Shown piece after piece: positions 19,060 to 26,934 of a stretch of DNA of 64,000 nt. The stretch spans positions 191,297 through 255,296 of the forward strand of contig NZ_RWIJ01000013.1 in NCBI RefSeq assembly GCF_019805165.1, read 5' to 3'. The translations under genes were made by a program, and so were the position numbers. Each line of letters begins with the position of its first letter. Within the stretch, counting starts at the first letter, position 1. The notes under the pieces are model-generated. The model was not told the DNA's origin, did no database searches, and was given only the letters and a program-made list of their open reading frames with translations. The DNA comes from Azospirillum sp. 412522. GTDB taxonomy: Bacteria; Pseudomonadota; Alphaproteobacteria; Azospirillales; Azospirillaceae.

Positions 19060-19593
19060 TCAGTCCTGCGGGTCCAGCATGAAGTGCCGGACCTTGTGGC
19101 GGTTCTCGATCAGCTCGTCGAGGGTGGGTTCGTTGCGCATCGCCCGGCCGACGGCGATCTTGGTCGCCTCGTAGTTGGTGCGGTAGAGGTCGGCACGGTC
19201 CAAATTGGGATCGGTGGCGCAGCGGGGATCGATCCAGACCATCACCAGGATGCACAGGTCGTTGATCCGGTCGCGCGGCAGGACGCCGTCGATGACGCAG
19301 TCCAGCACCGCGTCGGCGGTGGCGGCCTGGACGACGCCGCCGAACAGGTCGACATAGGCGCTGGACTTCATCGTCACCTTGGACACCATCATGGTGGCCG
19401 GACGGACCATCTGGTTGCAGTCGCGCACCGCGAACATGCGGGTGTGGCCGGCGGTCTGGCCCATCATGGTGGCGAACGCGTGGCCGGCCGGGCCATCGAC
19501 CGTGCCGATCACGATCTCCGGCATGGCGTCGGTGAACTGGCCTTCCTTGGCGAACACGGTGGCTTCGCCGACATGGAACAGCGGAGTGCTCAT
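19060..19593 (-). CDS. Fae-family protein lacking the catalytic histidine
   Basis: The 177-residue product aligns along its length with formaldehyde-activating enzyme: VGEATVFAKEGQ, PATMMVSKVTMKS, LFGGVVQAATADAVLDCVIDGVLPRDRINDLCILVMVWIDP, NYEATKIAVGRAM. The canonical copy at 42041 has His22 in VAHIDLIVG, the site of the histidine reported as important in Fae. Here the matching residues are DAMPEIVIG, with Met24 in its place. It may bind formaldehyde or tetrahydromethanopterin without catalysing the condensation. It starts 38 bp after the ABC-MCP fusion, hinting at a sensory role. The start at 19593 is preceded by GAGAGAAG. Confidence 0.82.
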   Translation of the reverse strand: MSTPLFHVGEATVFAKEGQFTDAMPEIVIGTVDGPAGHAFATMMGQTAGHTRMFAVRDCNQMVRPATMMVSKVTMKSSAYVDLFGGVVQAATADAVLDCVIDGVLPRDRINDLCILVMVWIDPRCATDPNLDRADLYRTNYEATKIAVGRAMRNEPTLDELIENRHKVRHFMLDPQD

Positions 19594-19631
19594 GGGATCG
19601 CTTCTCTCTCGAAAGGGGGTAAGGTTGCCGG

Positions 19632-21347
19632 TCATCCGGTGCGGATGCCGTCCAGCAACTGTTCGATGCTGCGGCGCAGCCGTTCGGTCTGGCCGGCCAG
19701 ATCCGCGGCGGCGGTCAGGACGTGCCGCGTCGCGCTTTCGGTGTCGCGGGCGCCGCCGGTGACATGCCGGGCGTTGCTGGCGACCACGCCGGCCCCGGCC
19801 GCCGCCTGGTCGATGCTGCCGTGAATGGTCGCCGAGGCGGCGGCCTGCGCCTCCATCGACCGGGCGATGGCGAGCGAGATGGTGCTGATCTCCTCGATCA
19901 CCGCGGTGATGCTCTGGAGGGACTGGGCGGCGTTGCCGGTCGCGTCCTGCATCGCCTGGATGCGCAGCGAGACGTCCTGCGTCGCCTTGGCGGTCTGGCT
20001 GGCCAGCTGGCGCACCTCCTGCGCCACCACCGCGAAGCCCTTGCCGGCCTCGCCGGCGCGGGCGGCCTCGATGGTGGCGTTCAGCGCCAGCAGGTTGGTC
20101 TGTCCGGTGATCTCGTCGATGATGCGCACGACGTTGCCGATGTCCTGGGCCGATTCCCGCAGGCTGTGCACCGACTGGTCGGCCATGCGCGCCTGCTCCA
20201 CCGCCGACAGGGCGATTCGGGCGGAATCGTCGATGCGCCGGCGGATCCCCTCCAGCGACCGGAAGGTGTCGTCGGCCAGCGCGGCGACCGACTGGACGTT
20301 GCTGGCGATCTGCTCCGCCGCGACGACGGTGGCGCCCGCCTGTTCGTTGGTGCGGTCGATGATGCCGGTCAGCTGCCGCGCGGTGCCGTCGAGCGCGCCC
20401 GCCGACGAATCCACCGTGTCCAGCCCCTCCATCGCCGTCCGTTCGAAATGGGAGATCAGCTCCTCCAGACGGGCGGCCCGCAGGCGCTGGCGGCGCCGGG
20501 CCGCGATGTCCTGGAAGACGGCGCGGACCTGATCGTTCGCCGGGGCATCCAGGATTTCGTCCGGAGTCCCGGCCTGGGTGATGCGCCCCGTCTCCATGAA
20601 GGCGATCCGGTGGCCAAGCCGCACCGCCTCGTCCGGCTCCTGCGTGGTGAGCAGCACGGCCGCAAGGTGCGCGCGCTGCCAGTCGAGGAATTCGTCCTCA
20701 AGCTCCAGCCGCAACACGGGATCGACGCCGAAGAAGGGCATGTCCATCAGCACCAGCGGCGGGTCGCCGATCAGCGACCGCGCCAGACCGATCCGCAGCC
20801 GCGCCTCGACCGGAACCTCCTGCGGACGCCGGGCGGCGAGCTGGGCCAGCCCCATGCGCTCCAGCAGGGCCAGGGCGCGGTCATGACGGTCGCGCCGGCG
20901 CAGCCCGGCAACCTCCAGCCCGAACGCCACATTCTCCAGAACCGTGCGGTTCGGCATCAGCGCCACGGCGCCGAAGGTCATCGCCATGCCGTCGCGGCGG
21001 GCGGCCACCAGTTCGGCCGGCTTCATCGCCCCCATGTCGCGCCCGTTCAGGAGCACGGTCCCGGCGGTCGGTTCGACCAGACGGTTCACCATGCGGATCA
21101 GGGTGGACTTGCCGGAATTGGACCGGCCCAGCACCGCGAGGATCTCGCCGGCCCGCAGGTCGAAGGACACGTCGGCGACGGCCACCGCCGCGCCGGTCTC
21201 CCGCCGGATGCCGGCATGGTCGATGCCGGCGCGCGACAGGGCCAGCGCCCGGGCGGCGTCGCCGCCATACACCTTGCAAAGTCCATCGACCGACAACATC
21301 CCGGTGCCGGCCAACGCGATGCCCTCACTGCCTGCTGACGAGTCCAT
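19632..21347 (-). CDS. Degenerate ProV-like ABC ATPase fused to chemoreceptor (MCP) signalling domain
   Basis: The product has 571 residues. Residues 17-285 resemble ProV/OpuAA: Walker A GRSNSGKST (74-82), GTVLLNGRDM, and ProV-like QAGTPDEILDAPANDQVRAVF. Key residues are altered: TFGAVALMP has Gly126 for the Q-loop Gln, QEVPVEARL (176-184) replaces the LSGGQ signature, LVLMDM has Met203 for the catalytic Glu, and TTQEPDEA has Gln236 for the H-loop His. From about 300 on it is helical, with an MCP hairpin at 404-455 containing QTNLLALNATIEAARAGE and KGFAVVAQEVRQLA. There are no membrane segments. The start at 21347 has GAGG 6 bp upstream; a longer reading to 22109 overlaps opuAC out of frame and is rejected. 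Role is inferred: a cytoplasmic receptor coupled to a betaine permease. Confidence 0.88.
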   Translation of the reverse strand: MDSSAGSEGIALAGTGMLSVDGLCKVYGGDAARALALSRAGIDHAGIRRETGAAVAVADVSFDLRAGEILAVLGRSNSGKSTLIRMVNRLVEPTAGTVLLNGRDMGAMKPAELVAARRDGMAMTFGAVALMPNRTVLENVAFGLEVAGLRRRDRHDRALALLERMGLAQLAARRPQEVPVEARLRIGLARSLIGDPPLVLMDMPFFGVDPVLRLELEDEFLDWQRAHLAAVLLTTQEPDEAVRLGHRIAFMETGRITQAGTPDEILDAPANDQVRAVFQDIAARRRQRLRAARLEELISHFERTAMEGLDTVDSSAGALDGTARQLTGIIDRTNEQAGATVVAAEQIASNVQSVAALADDTFRSLEGIRRRIDDSARIALSAVEQARMADQSVHSLRESAQDIGNVVRIIDEITGQTNLLALNATIEAARAGEAGKGFAVVAQEVRQLASQTAKATQDVSLRIQAMQDATGNAAQSLQSITAVIEEISTISLAIARSMEAQAAASATIHGSIDQAAAGAGVVASNARHVTGGARDTESATRHVLTAAADLAGQTERLRRSIEQLLDGIRTG

Positions 21348-21487
21348 CGGCGACCTCGATGATCGGGGGGCTGGAAACGGGGGTGGTCGAAGAGGGGGAA
21401 TGGCGGGAGACGGCCGTCCGGCACGCGACTGCGCTCTGGACGGACCGCCTCCATCAACGGCGCGGGAAGGGAATGCGCGGCTACGGC

Positions 21488-22378
21488 TCAGAGCTTGCCG
21501 GTGACCCAGTAGTCGATCCGGGCCTTGTTGTTCTTGATGTAGTTGTCGACCGCCTGCTCGTAGCTGGTCTGGCGGGCGTCCTGCATCATCGCCTCCAGGT
21601 CGCCGATCGGCAGGACCATGCGGTTCAGGAACTCGAACACGTCGGGATGATCCTGGTAGAAGCCCTTCCGGACCAGCGCGTTCACGCTCTCCAGCCCGCC
21701 CAGCGCGCCCTTCGGATCCTCCAGATAGCGCAGCTTCCAGTTGGCGAACATCCAGTGCGGGCTCCAGCTCGTCACGACGATCCACTCGTTGCGCTTCATG
21801 GCGCGCTCCAGGGCGGCGAGCATCGCGGCATCGCTGGCCGACACCAGCTGCATGCCCTTCAGATCGTAGGTCTTCAGCGCCTTCTCGGACGCCTGCATCA
21901 GCCCCGACCCCGGATCGATGCCCTGGATCTTGCCGCCCAGCTGCTTCTGCACCTCCGGCTTCTTCAGATCCTCGATGGACTTGACCTGATCGACGGGGAT
22001 GTAGTCCGGCACCACCCAGCCCAGACGGGCGCGGGTATAGAGCGGGCCGAGATCGACCACGTCCTTGCCGACCTTGTCGAGATAGGGCTTGTGGGTCAGC
22101 GGCTGCCACGACATCAGCATGGCGTCCAGCTTGCCGCTGGCGATGCCCTGGTACTGGATGCCGATGTCGGCCATGGTCAGTTCGACCTTGTAGCCGAACC
22201 GCTCCTCGATCACCCGCTTGGCCAGCTTCGTCACCGCCTCGGCGTCCGACCAGGCGGTCCAGCCGATGTTGATGGACTTCTCGGCCGCCTGCGCCGTGCC
22301 GGCGACCACGCCGGCCCCCAGACTGACCGTCATCGCCGCAGACAGCAGCATGCCCAGGGCCTTACCGAAGATTTTCAT
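21488..22378 (-). CDS. opuAC: Glycine betaine/choline-type ABC transporter substrate-binding protein
   Basis: This 296-residue periplasmic protein belongs to the OpuAC family. A signal peptide ends near GTAQA/AEKS (about residue 31). IGWTAWSDAEAVT, MLMSWQPLTHKPY and TSWSPHWMFANWKL supply the tryptophans that form the aromatic box for quaternary ammonium ligands. AGGAGG precedes the ATG at 22378. The reading frame continues upstream but not as a signal peptide. The gene is divergent from gbcA and heads the operon with the ABC-MCP fusion, while its likely ATPase and permease are at 33041-35212. A hairpin (CCGTCC at 21414, GGACGG at 21438) lies in the 140-bp gap before the fusion gene and could tune expression. 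Confidence 0.9.
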   Translation of the reverse strand: MKIFGKALGMLLSAAMTVSLGAGVVAGTAQAAEKSINIGWTAWSDAEAVTKLAKRVIEERFGYKVELTMADIGIQYQGIASGKLDAMLMSWQPLTHKPYLDKVGKDVVDLGPLYTRARLGWVVPDYIPVDQVKSIEDLKKPEVQKQLGGKIQGIDPGSGLMQASEKALKTYDLKGMQLVSASDAAMLAALERAMKRNEWIVVTSWSPHWMFANWKLRYLEDPKGALGGLESVNALVRKGFYQDHPDVFEFLNRMVLPIGDLEAMMQDARQTSYEQAVDNYIKNNKARIDYWVTGKL

Positions 22379-22408
22379 CAAGAAGCCTCCTGTTATCGTT
22401 TGTTCGTT

Positions 22409-22445
22409 CGGACTTGTTCGTTTTTCGGACTTGTTGGTTTTTCGG
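22409..22445. repeat. Short 17-bp direct repeat upstream of opuAC
   Basis: CGGACTTGTTCGTTTTT begins at 22409 and CGGACTTGTTGGTTTTT at 22426, followed by another CGG at 22443. The run sits in the leader of opuAC, about 30 bp ahead of its ATG on the minus strand. It could be a protein-binding site or simple slippage. Confidence 0.5.
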
Positions 22446-22624
22446 CCGGCCGGTTCGCCGTGCCGGGGATTTGCCCCGGACGCGTGGATGCAGCCCGGAA
22501 GATCACCTCCGTCTTGCCGGTGACCGTGATCGGGTGATGGCTCTCCATCCATTGCTACGGATGATCGACCAAAGTGCTGATTGAGGAAGGATGCCGGCCT
22601 TGAAAGCGAAAAACCTGCATCAGA

Positions 22625-22651
22625 GCGGCAATTCGTATCGGATTTGCGACA
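22625..22651 (-). promoter_or_regulatory. Candidate AraC-type operator for opuAC
   Basis: On the minus strand TGTCGC (22651-22646) and TGCCGC (22630-22625) are separated by 15 bp, a 21-bp repeat distance. The same arrangement occurs upstream of gbcA and dgcA. AraC-family proteins typically bind direct repeats two helical turns apart. The distance to the opuAC ATG is about 247 bp. Confidence 0.45.
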
Positions 22652-22917
22652 GAGTTGCGCGAACCCGGCCGCGCCGCCGAATGCTGTTCGGTTCACAGGC
22701 AGATGGCCGGAAATCTTCCATAGAAATAGGGAAATGGTGCGGCAGTCCCGTCGAGACGAGACGTCAAGGATGTCGGCCAGCTCCTTTTGCGATCGCAGGG
22801 TGTCGTCGACCGGCCATTCTCCCGATCGAACGGAACGGCCGCCGCTCTCAAGCAATCGCAGCCTGTCGCAAACCGACCAGTGCCGAAATCCCGTCTGCGC
22901 AAAAAGACAGAACGGCC

Positions 22918-22944
22918 TGTCGGCCTTTTTAAAGTTGATGTCGC
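22918..22944 (+). promoter_or_regulatory. Candidate AraC-type operator for gbcA
   Basis: TGTCGG (22918-22923) and TGTCGC (22939-22944) are separated by 15 bp, ending 135 bp before the gbcA ATG. It matches the TGTCGS-N15-KGYCGC pattern shared with the opuAC and dgcA upstream regions. Confidence 0.45.
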
Positions 22945-23079
22945 AATCCAGTACGCGACGCGCTCCGACGGGGGGCAGGCTGTGCGTCGTGGAATCGAAA
23001 AAGCAAGAGCCCGGTCAAGGGTGAAGCGGTTCCGCGAACGCACGGTCCCGGTCCCCACTCCCGCAGAAGGTCAACCGTC

Positions 23080-24360
23080 ATGTCGTCCGAGATTTCCATA
23101 GAAGCCCTGCTGAGCCGCCGCAAGACGGGGCACAGCCTGGAAGCCCCGTTCTACACCAGCGACGAGATCTTCAAGCTGGACATGGAGATCATCTTCGGCC
23201 GGCACTGGCTGCATGTGGGCGTCGAACCGGACGTGCCGGAACCGGGCGACGTGATGGTGGTGGACATCGGCAAGACCTCCGTCATCGTCATGCGCGACGA
23301 CGACATGGAACTGGTCGCCTTCCACAATGTCTGCCGCCACCGCGGGGCGCGCATCATCCTGAAGGAGAAGACCTCGGTCGGCAATCTGGTGTGCAGCTAT
23401 CACCAGTGGACCTACGGCCAGGACGGCGAGCTCCTGTTCGCCGAGCATATGGGCAACGATTTCGACCGCAAGTGCCGGAACCTGAAGAAGGTGCACATCC
23501 GGTCGGTCGGCGGCCTGATCTTCATCTGCCTGGCGGAGGAGGCCCCGGACGACATCGACCGCATGGCGGCGGTCATCGAGCCCTACATCCTTCCGCACGA
23601 TCTGAAGAACTGCAAGATCGCCAAAACCGTCGACCTGATCGAGAAGGGCAACTGGAAGCTCACGATGGAGAACAATCGTGAATGCTACCACTGCGTCAGC
23701 AACCATCCGGAGCTGACCATCCCGCTGTTCGAATACGGCTTCGGCTTCGCCCCCGACGGGACCAACCCGAAGCGGATGGAACATGCCGCCAAGTATGACG
23801 CGCTGGTGAAATCCTGCCATACCGGCTGGGAGGCGGCGGGCTTCCCCAGCCGCGAGGTCGAACATCTGACCGACACCACCGGCTTCCGCGCCGAGCGCCT
23901 GCCGCTGGACGGCGCCGGCGAGGCCCACACCAAGGATACCCGCAGCGCCTCCCGGAAGCTGCTGGGGTCGATCACCGAGCGCAAGCTGGGCGCCCTGTCC
24001 TTCTGGACCCAGCCCAATTCCTGGAACCACTTCATGAGCGACCACATCGTCACCTTCTCGGTGTTCCCGCTCGGTCCCGACCGCAACCTGCTGCGTACCC
24101 GCTGGCTGGTCCACAAGGATGCGGTCGAAGGGGTCGATTACGACCTGAACCGCCTGACGGAGGTGTGGGAGGCGACCAACCAGCAGGATGCCGATCTGGT
24201 CGAGATCTCGCACAACGGCGCCACCAGCCCCGCCTACGAGCCGGGTCCCTATTCGCCCTACACCGAGCCGCTCGTCGAGAAGTTCACCGAGTGGTACGTC
24301 GGCCGCATGTCGGAACATCTGCTGGGCCGGCAGGCCGCGGTGGGCGTCGCCGCCGAGTGA
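23080..24360 (+). CDS. gbcA: Glycine betaine monooxygenase, Rieske oxygenase subunit
   Basis: GbcA oxidatively removes a methyl group from betaine, giving dimethylglycine and formaldehyde. The 426-residue protein has the Rieske [2Fe-2S] motif Cys85-X-His87 (CRHRG) and Cys105-X2-His108 (CSYH), and the mononuclear iron site region ENNRECYHCVSNHPEL around residue 205. Length and order match ring-hydroxylating oxygenase alpha subunits of the GbcA group. Its reductase gbcB follows 32 bp later. Choline and stachydrine demethylases are close relatives, but the neighbours strongly favour betaine. Confidence 0.94.
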   Translation: MSSEISIEALLSRRKTGHSLEAPFYTSDEIFKLDMEIIFGRHWLHVGVEPDVPEPGDVMVVDIGKTSVIVMRDDDMELVAFHNVCRHRGARIILKEKTSVGNLVCSYHQWTYGQDGELLFAEHMGNDFDRKCRNLKKVHIRSVGGLIFICLAEEAPDDIDRMAAVIEPYILPHDLKNCKIAKTVDLIEKGNWKLTMENNRECYHCVSNHPELTIPLFEYGFGFAPDGTNPKRMEHAAKYDALVKSCHTGWEAAGFPSREVEHLTDTTGFRAERLPLDGAGEAHTKDTRSASRKLLGSITERKLGALSFWTQPNSWNHFMSDHIVTFSVFPLGPDRNLLRTRWLVHKDAVEGVDYDLNRLTEVWEATNQQDADLVEISHNGATSPAYEPGPYSPYTEPLVEKFTEWYVGRMSEHLLGRQAAVGVAAE

Positions 24361-24392
24361 CGGGACGCCAAGGGTTTTCGGCTCAGGGAGGG

Positions 24393-25502
24393 ATGACGAT
24401 GCAGCAGGATGCGGCTCCGCCGGCGGTCCGGGACTGGGATCCGGAAATCGACGACACGCTGGTGTGCCGGGCGGTGCGGGACGAGACGCACGACGTGAAG
24501 ACCTTCGTCTTCTCGGCGCGCCAGCCCTGCCTGTTCCGGTTCAGGCCGGGTCAGTTCATCACGCTGGAACTGCCCATCGGCGGCGAAACCATCCATCGCA
24601 GCTACACCGTCTCCTCCTCCGCCGCACGGCCGCACCGGCTGTCGATCACCGTCAAGCGCGTGCCCGGCGGCCCGGTGTCGAACTGGCTGCACGACACCCT
24701 GAAGCCGGGCGACACGGTGCGCGCGGTCGGCCCGCTCGGCGAATTCACGCCGGGCGATTCCAAAGCGCCGCGCAAGTTCCTGTTCCTGTCCGGCGGCAGC
24801 GGCATCACGCCGCTGATGTCGATGACCCGGACCTTCGACGATCTGGGCGAGGATCACGACGTCGTCTTCGTCCATGCCGCCCGCACCCCGGCCGACATCG
24901 TCTTCCGCCGCGAGCTGGACGCGCTGACCGGTCCCGGCCGCCGCCTGCGCGTCGCCCATGTCTGCGAAGGCCTCGGCGGCGAGGCCCATTGGGCCGGCTT
25001 CACCGGCCGGCTGTCTCTGCCGATGCTGGGCCTGATCGCGCCGGACTTCAAGGAGCGGGAGGTCTATGTCTGCGGTCCCGGCCCCTTCATGAAGGCGGTG
25101 CGCGCCTTCCTGGAGGAAGGCGGCTTCGACATGGGCCGCTACCATCAGGAAAGCTTCAATTTCGAGGAGCTGACGGCGGAGATGGCTGCCGGAGAGCCGC
25201 CTGCCTCTCCCATGCCGACCGCGGACGCGCCGCCTTCAGATGGATTCCGCATCGAGTTCGCCAAGACCGGCAAGGTCTTCGCCTGTCCACCGGACATGGC
25301 CCTGGCGGATGCGGCATCGGCCGCCGACATCCGGGTTCCGACCTCCTGCTCGCGCGGGCTGTGCGGAACCTGCAAGACGAAGCTGATCTCCGGCACGGTG
25401 GAGATGAACCACACCGGCGGCATCCGCAAACGCGAGATCGACCAGGGATTGATCCTGCTCTGCTGCAGCCGCCCGACCAGCGATCTGGTGGTGGAGCGTT
25501 AG
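24393..25502 (+). CDS. gbcB: Glycine betaine monooxygenase, reductase subunit
   Basis: This 369-residue reductase passes electrons from NAD(P)H to GbcA. An FAD domain with RSYTVSSSA, an NAD-binding domain with FLSGGSGITPLMSM and YVCGPGPFMKAV, and a C-terminal plant-type [2Fe-2S] domain with CSRGLCGTCKTKL and a final CC pair follow in order. I chose the ATG at 24393, preceded by CAGGGAGGG; the upstream open frame is the gbcA region read in another frame. A Pro/Ala-rich linker joins the last two domains near residue 270. Confidence 0.93.
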   Translation: MTMQQDAAPPAVRDWDPEIDDTLVCRAVRDETHDVKTFVFSARQPCLFRFRPGQFITLELPIGGETIHRSYTVSSSAARPHRLSITVKRVPGGPVSNWLHDTLKPGDTVRAVGPLGEFTPGDSKAPRKFLFLSGGSGITPLMSMTRTFDDLGEDHDVVFVHAARTPADIVFRRELDALTGPGRRLRVAHVCEGLGGEAHWAGFTGRLSLPMLGLIAPDFKEREVYVCGPGPFMKAVRAFLEEGGFDMGRYHQESFNFEELTAEMAAGEPPASPMPTADAPPSDGFRIEFAKTGKVFACPPDMALADAASAADIRVPTSCSRGLCGTCKTKLISGTVEMNHTGGIRKREIDQGLILLCCSRPTSDLVVER

Positions 25503-25609
25503 ACTCATCGCCACTGAATTGTCTTCCGGGGGCAAGCCGCTGACGCTAGCATTCCGAAGAACGGATCGGTACCGCCGGACTGGAGCCGTCAGACTGGGAG
25601 GATGTCCTG

Positions 25610-26764
25610 GTGGGGAAGACAGTGGAATATCGCCGGTTCGGCGGTAGCGGTCCCGCACCCCGGCAGGAGGAACGCGCGCTCCTGTCGGTCGGATTCATCC
25701 TGACCAACAATTTCACCCTGACGGCGCTCGCCCCCTTCGTCGACGCCCTGCGGCTGGCGGCCGACGACGGCGACCGGTCGCGGCAGATCCGCTGCCGCTG
25801 GACCATCATGGGGTCGCGGGCGGAACCGGTGATGTCCAGCTGCGGCATCGGCGTCGCCCGCTGGGAGCCGCTGACCGATCCCCGCCGCTTCGACTATGTG
25901 GTCGTGGTGGGCGGGCTGCTGCACGGCGGCCCCCAGCTGGACGACGAGACGCTGGCCTACCTGCGCGCCGCCGCCTCCTATGGCGTGACCCTGGTCGGCG
26001 TGTGCACCGGCAGCTTCGTGCTGAGCCGCATCGGCCTGATGAAGAACCGGCGCTGCTGCGTCAGCTGGTACCATCATCACGATTTCATCGACGAATTTCC
26101 CGATCTGGTGCCGGTGGCCGACCAGCTTTACGTGGTGGACCGCGACCGCATCACCTGTTCGGGCGGCGCCGGGGTGGCCGATCTGGCCGCCTTCCTGATC
26201 GAGCGCCATCTGGGACGCGCCACCGCCCAGAAGACCATGCACATCCTGCTGATCGACAAGGCGCGTCCCGCCAGCCAGTCGCAGCCGCAGCCGCCGACGG
26301 TGGTGGAGATCACCAACGACCGGGTCCGCCGCGCCCTGCTGCTGATGGAGCAGCACATCAGCGACCCGCTGTCGGTGGAGGAGATCGTCCGCCGCCTGAA
26401 CGTCAGCACCCGGCAGTTCGAGCGGCTGTTCCGGCTGGCCGTGGGCACCAGCCCGGCCACCTACTACCGGTCCTTGCGCCTGCGCTATGGCCACTGGCTG
26501 CTGCGCAACACCAAGCGGTCGGTCACCGCCATCGCCAACGAGGCCGGCTTCGCCGACTGCGCCCATTTCTCCCGCCAGTTCCGCGAACTGTTCGGCGTCC
26601 CGCCGTCGGAGGTCCGCCGGACCGCCGGACCGGATGCGGAGGCCGATCCGCATTTCTCGCCCCTCGACGCCTTCCGGCGCACGAACGGCGACGCCCTCCT
26701 GCCCGACCGCCGCCTGTTCGAGGATGCGGCGCCGACGGAACGGGATCGGGCGCGGATAGACTGA
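25610..26764 (+). CDS. GlxA-family AraC-type regulator, GbdR-like
   Basis: The 384-residue protein opens with a GTG at 25610 behind GGGAGGATG. It has the DJ-1/PfpI-like ligand domain (LSVGFILTNNFTLTALAPFVDALRLA, GVCTGSFVLSRIG) and a C-terminal AraC domain (LSVEEIVRRLNVSTRQFERLFRLA, AIANEAGFADCAHFSRQFRE). Its place between gbcB and dgcA makes it a good candidate for the betaine/dimethylglycine-responsive activator of this cluster. The C-terminal tail after VRRTAG, about 45 residues, is not conserved in the family as far as I can judge. Confidence 0.88.
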   Translation: MGKTVEYRRFGGSGPAPRQEERALLSVGFILTNNFTLTALAPFVDALRLAADDGDRSRQIRCRWTIMGSRAEPVMSSCGIGVARWEPLTDPRRFDYVVVVGGLLHGGPQLDDETLAYLRAAASYGVTLVGVCTGSFVLSRIGLMKNRRCCVSWYHHHDFIDEFPDLVPVADQLYVVDRDRITCSGGAGVADLAAFLIERHLGRATAQKTMHILLIDKARPASQSQPQPPTVVEITNDRVRRALLLMEQHISDPLSVEEIVRRLNVSTRQFERLFRLAVGTSPATYYRSLRLRYGHWLLRNTKRSVTAIANEAGFADCAHFSRQFRELFGVPPSEVRRTAGPDAEADPHFSPLDAFRRTNGDALLPDRRLFEDAAPTERDRARID

Positions 26765-26838
26765 AGGGGGTAAGGCCGCCTTCAATTTATCCAAAGGATT
26801 CAATTATTTGATCGGACGCAACCGCCCCGTTCCGCCGC

Positions 26839-26865
26839 TGTCGCAAAAAGGTAATTCCCGGTCGC
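26839..26865 (+). promoter_or_regulatory. Candidate AraC-type operator for dgcA
   Basis: TGTCGC (26839-26844) and GGTCGC (26860-26865) are separated by 15 bp, ending 69 bp before the dgcA ATG. A further GCGACA (26876-26881) in inverse orientation follows. The pattern matches the sites upstream of gbcA and opuAC. Confidence 0.45.
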
Positions 26866-26934
26866 GGGGGGCAACGCGACAGGGGCGCCGGCGGTGAATA
26901 CTTGGCAGGCTCAATACTGGGGATCGTTCCTGCC

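Larger units (their letters stand above)
22379..23079. other. Divergent intergenic region, opuAC/gbcA
   Basis: About 700 bp without a convincing gene. It holds the two candidate operators described separately, a 17-bp direct repeat next to opuAC, and single TGTCGCAAA half-sites such as 22864-22872. Several open frames of 100-150 codons cross it on both strands, but they overlap one another, lack family motifs and show no ribosome binding site pattern that I trust. AGAAGG lies about 9 bp before the gbcA ATG. Confidence 0.6.

Noticed and set aside
19632..22109. Longer 825-residue version of the ABC-MCP fusion
   Set aside because: The extra 254 residues overlap opuAC in another frame and are not protein-like; ATG 21347 has a ribosome binding site.
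22581..23024. Open frames of 60-150 codons in the opuAC/gbcA gap
   Set aside because: They overlap on both strands, show no family motif and cross the candidate operators.
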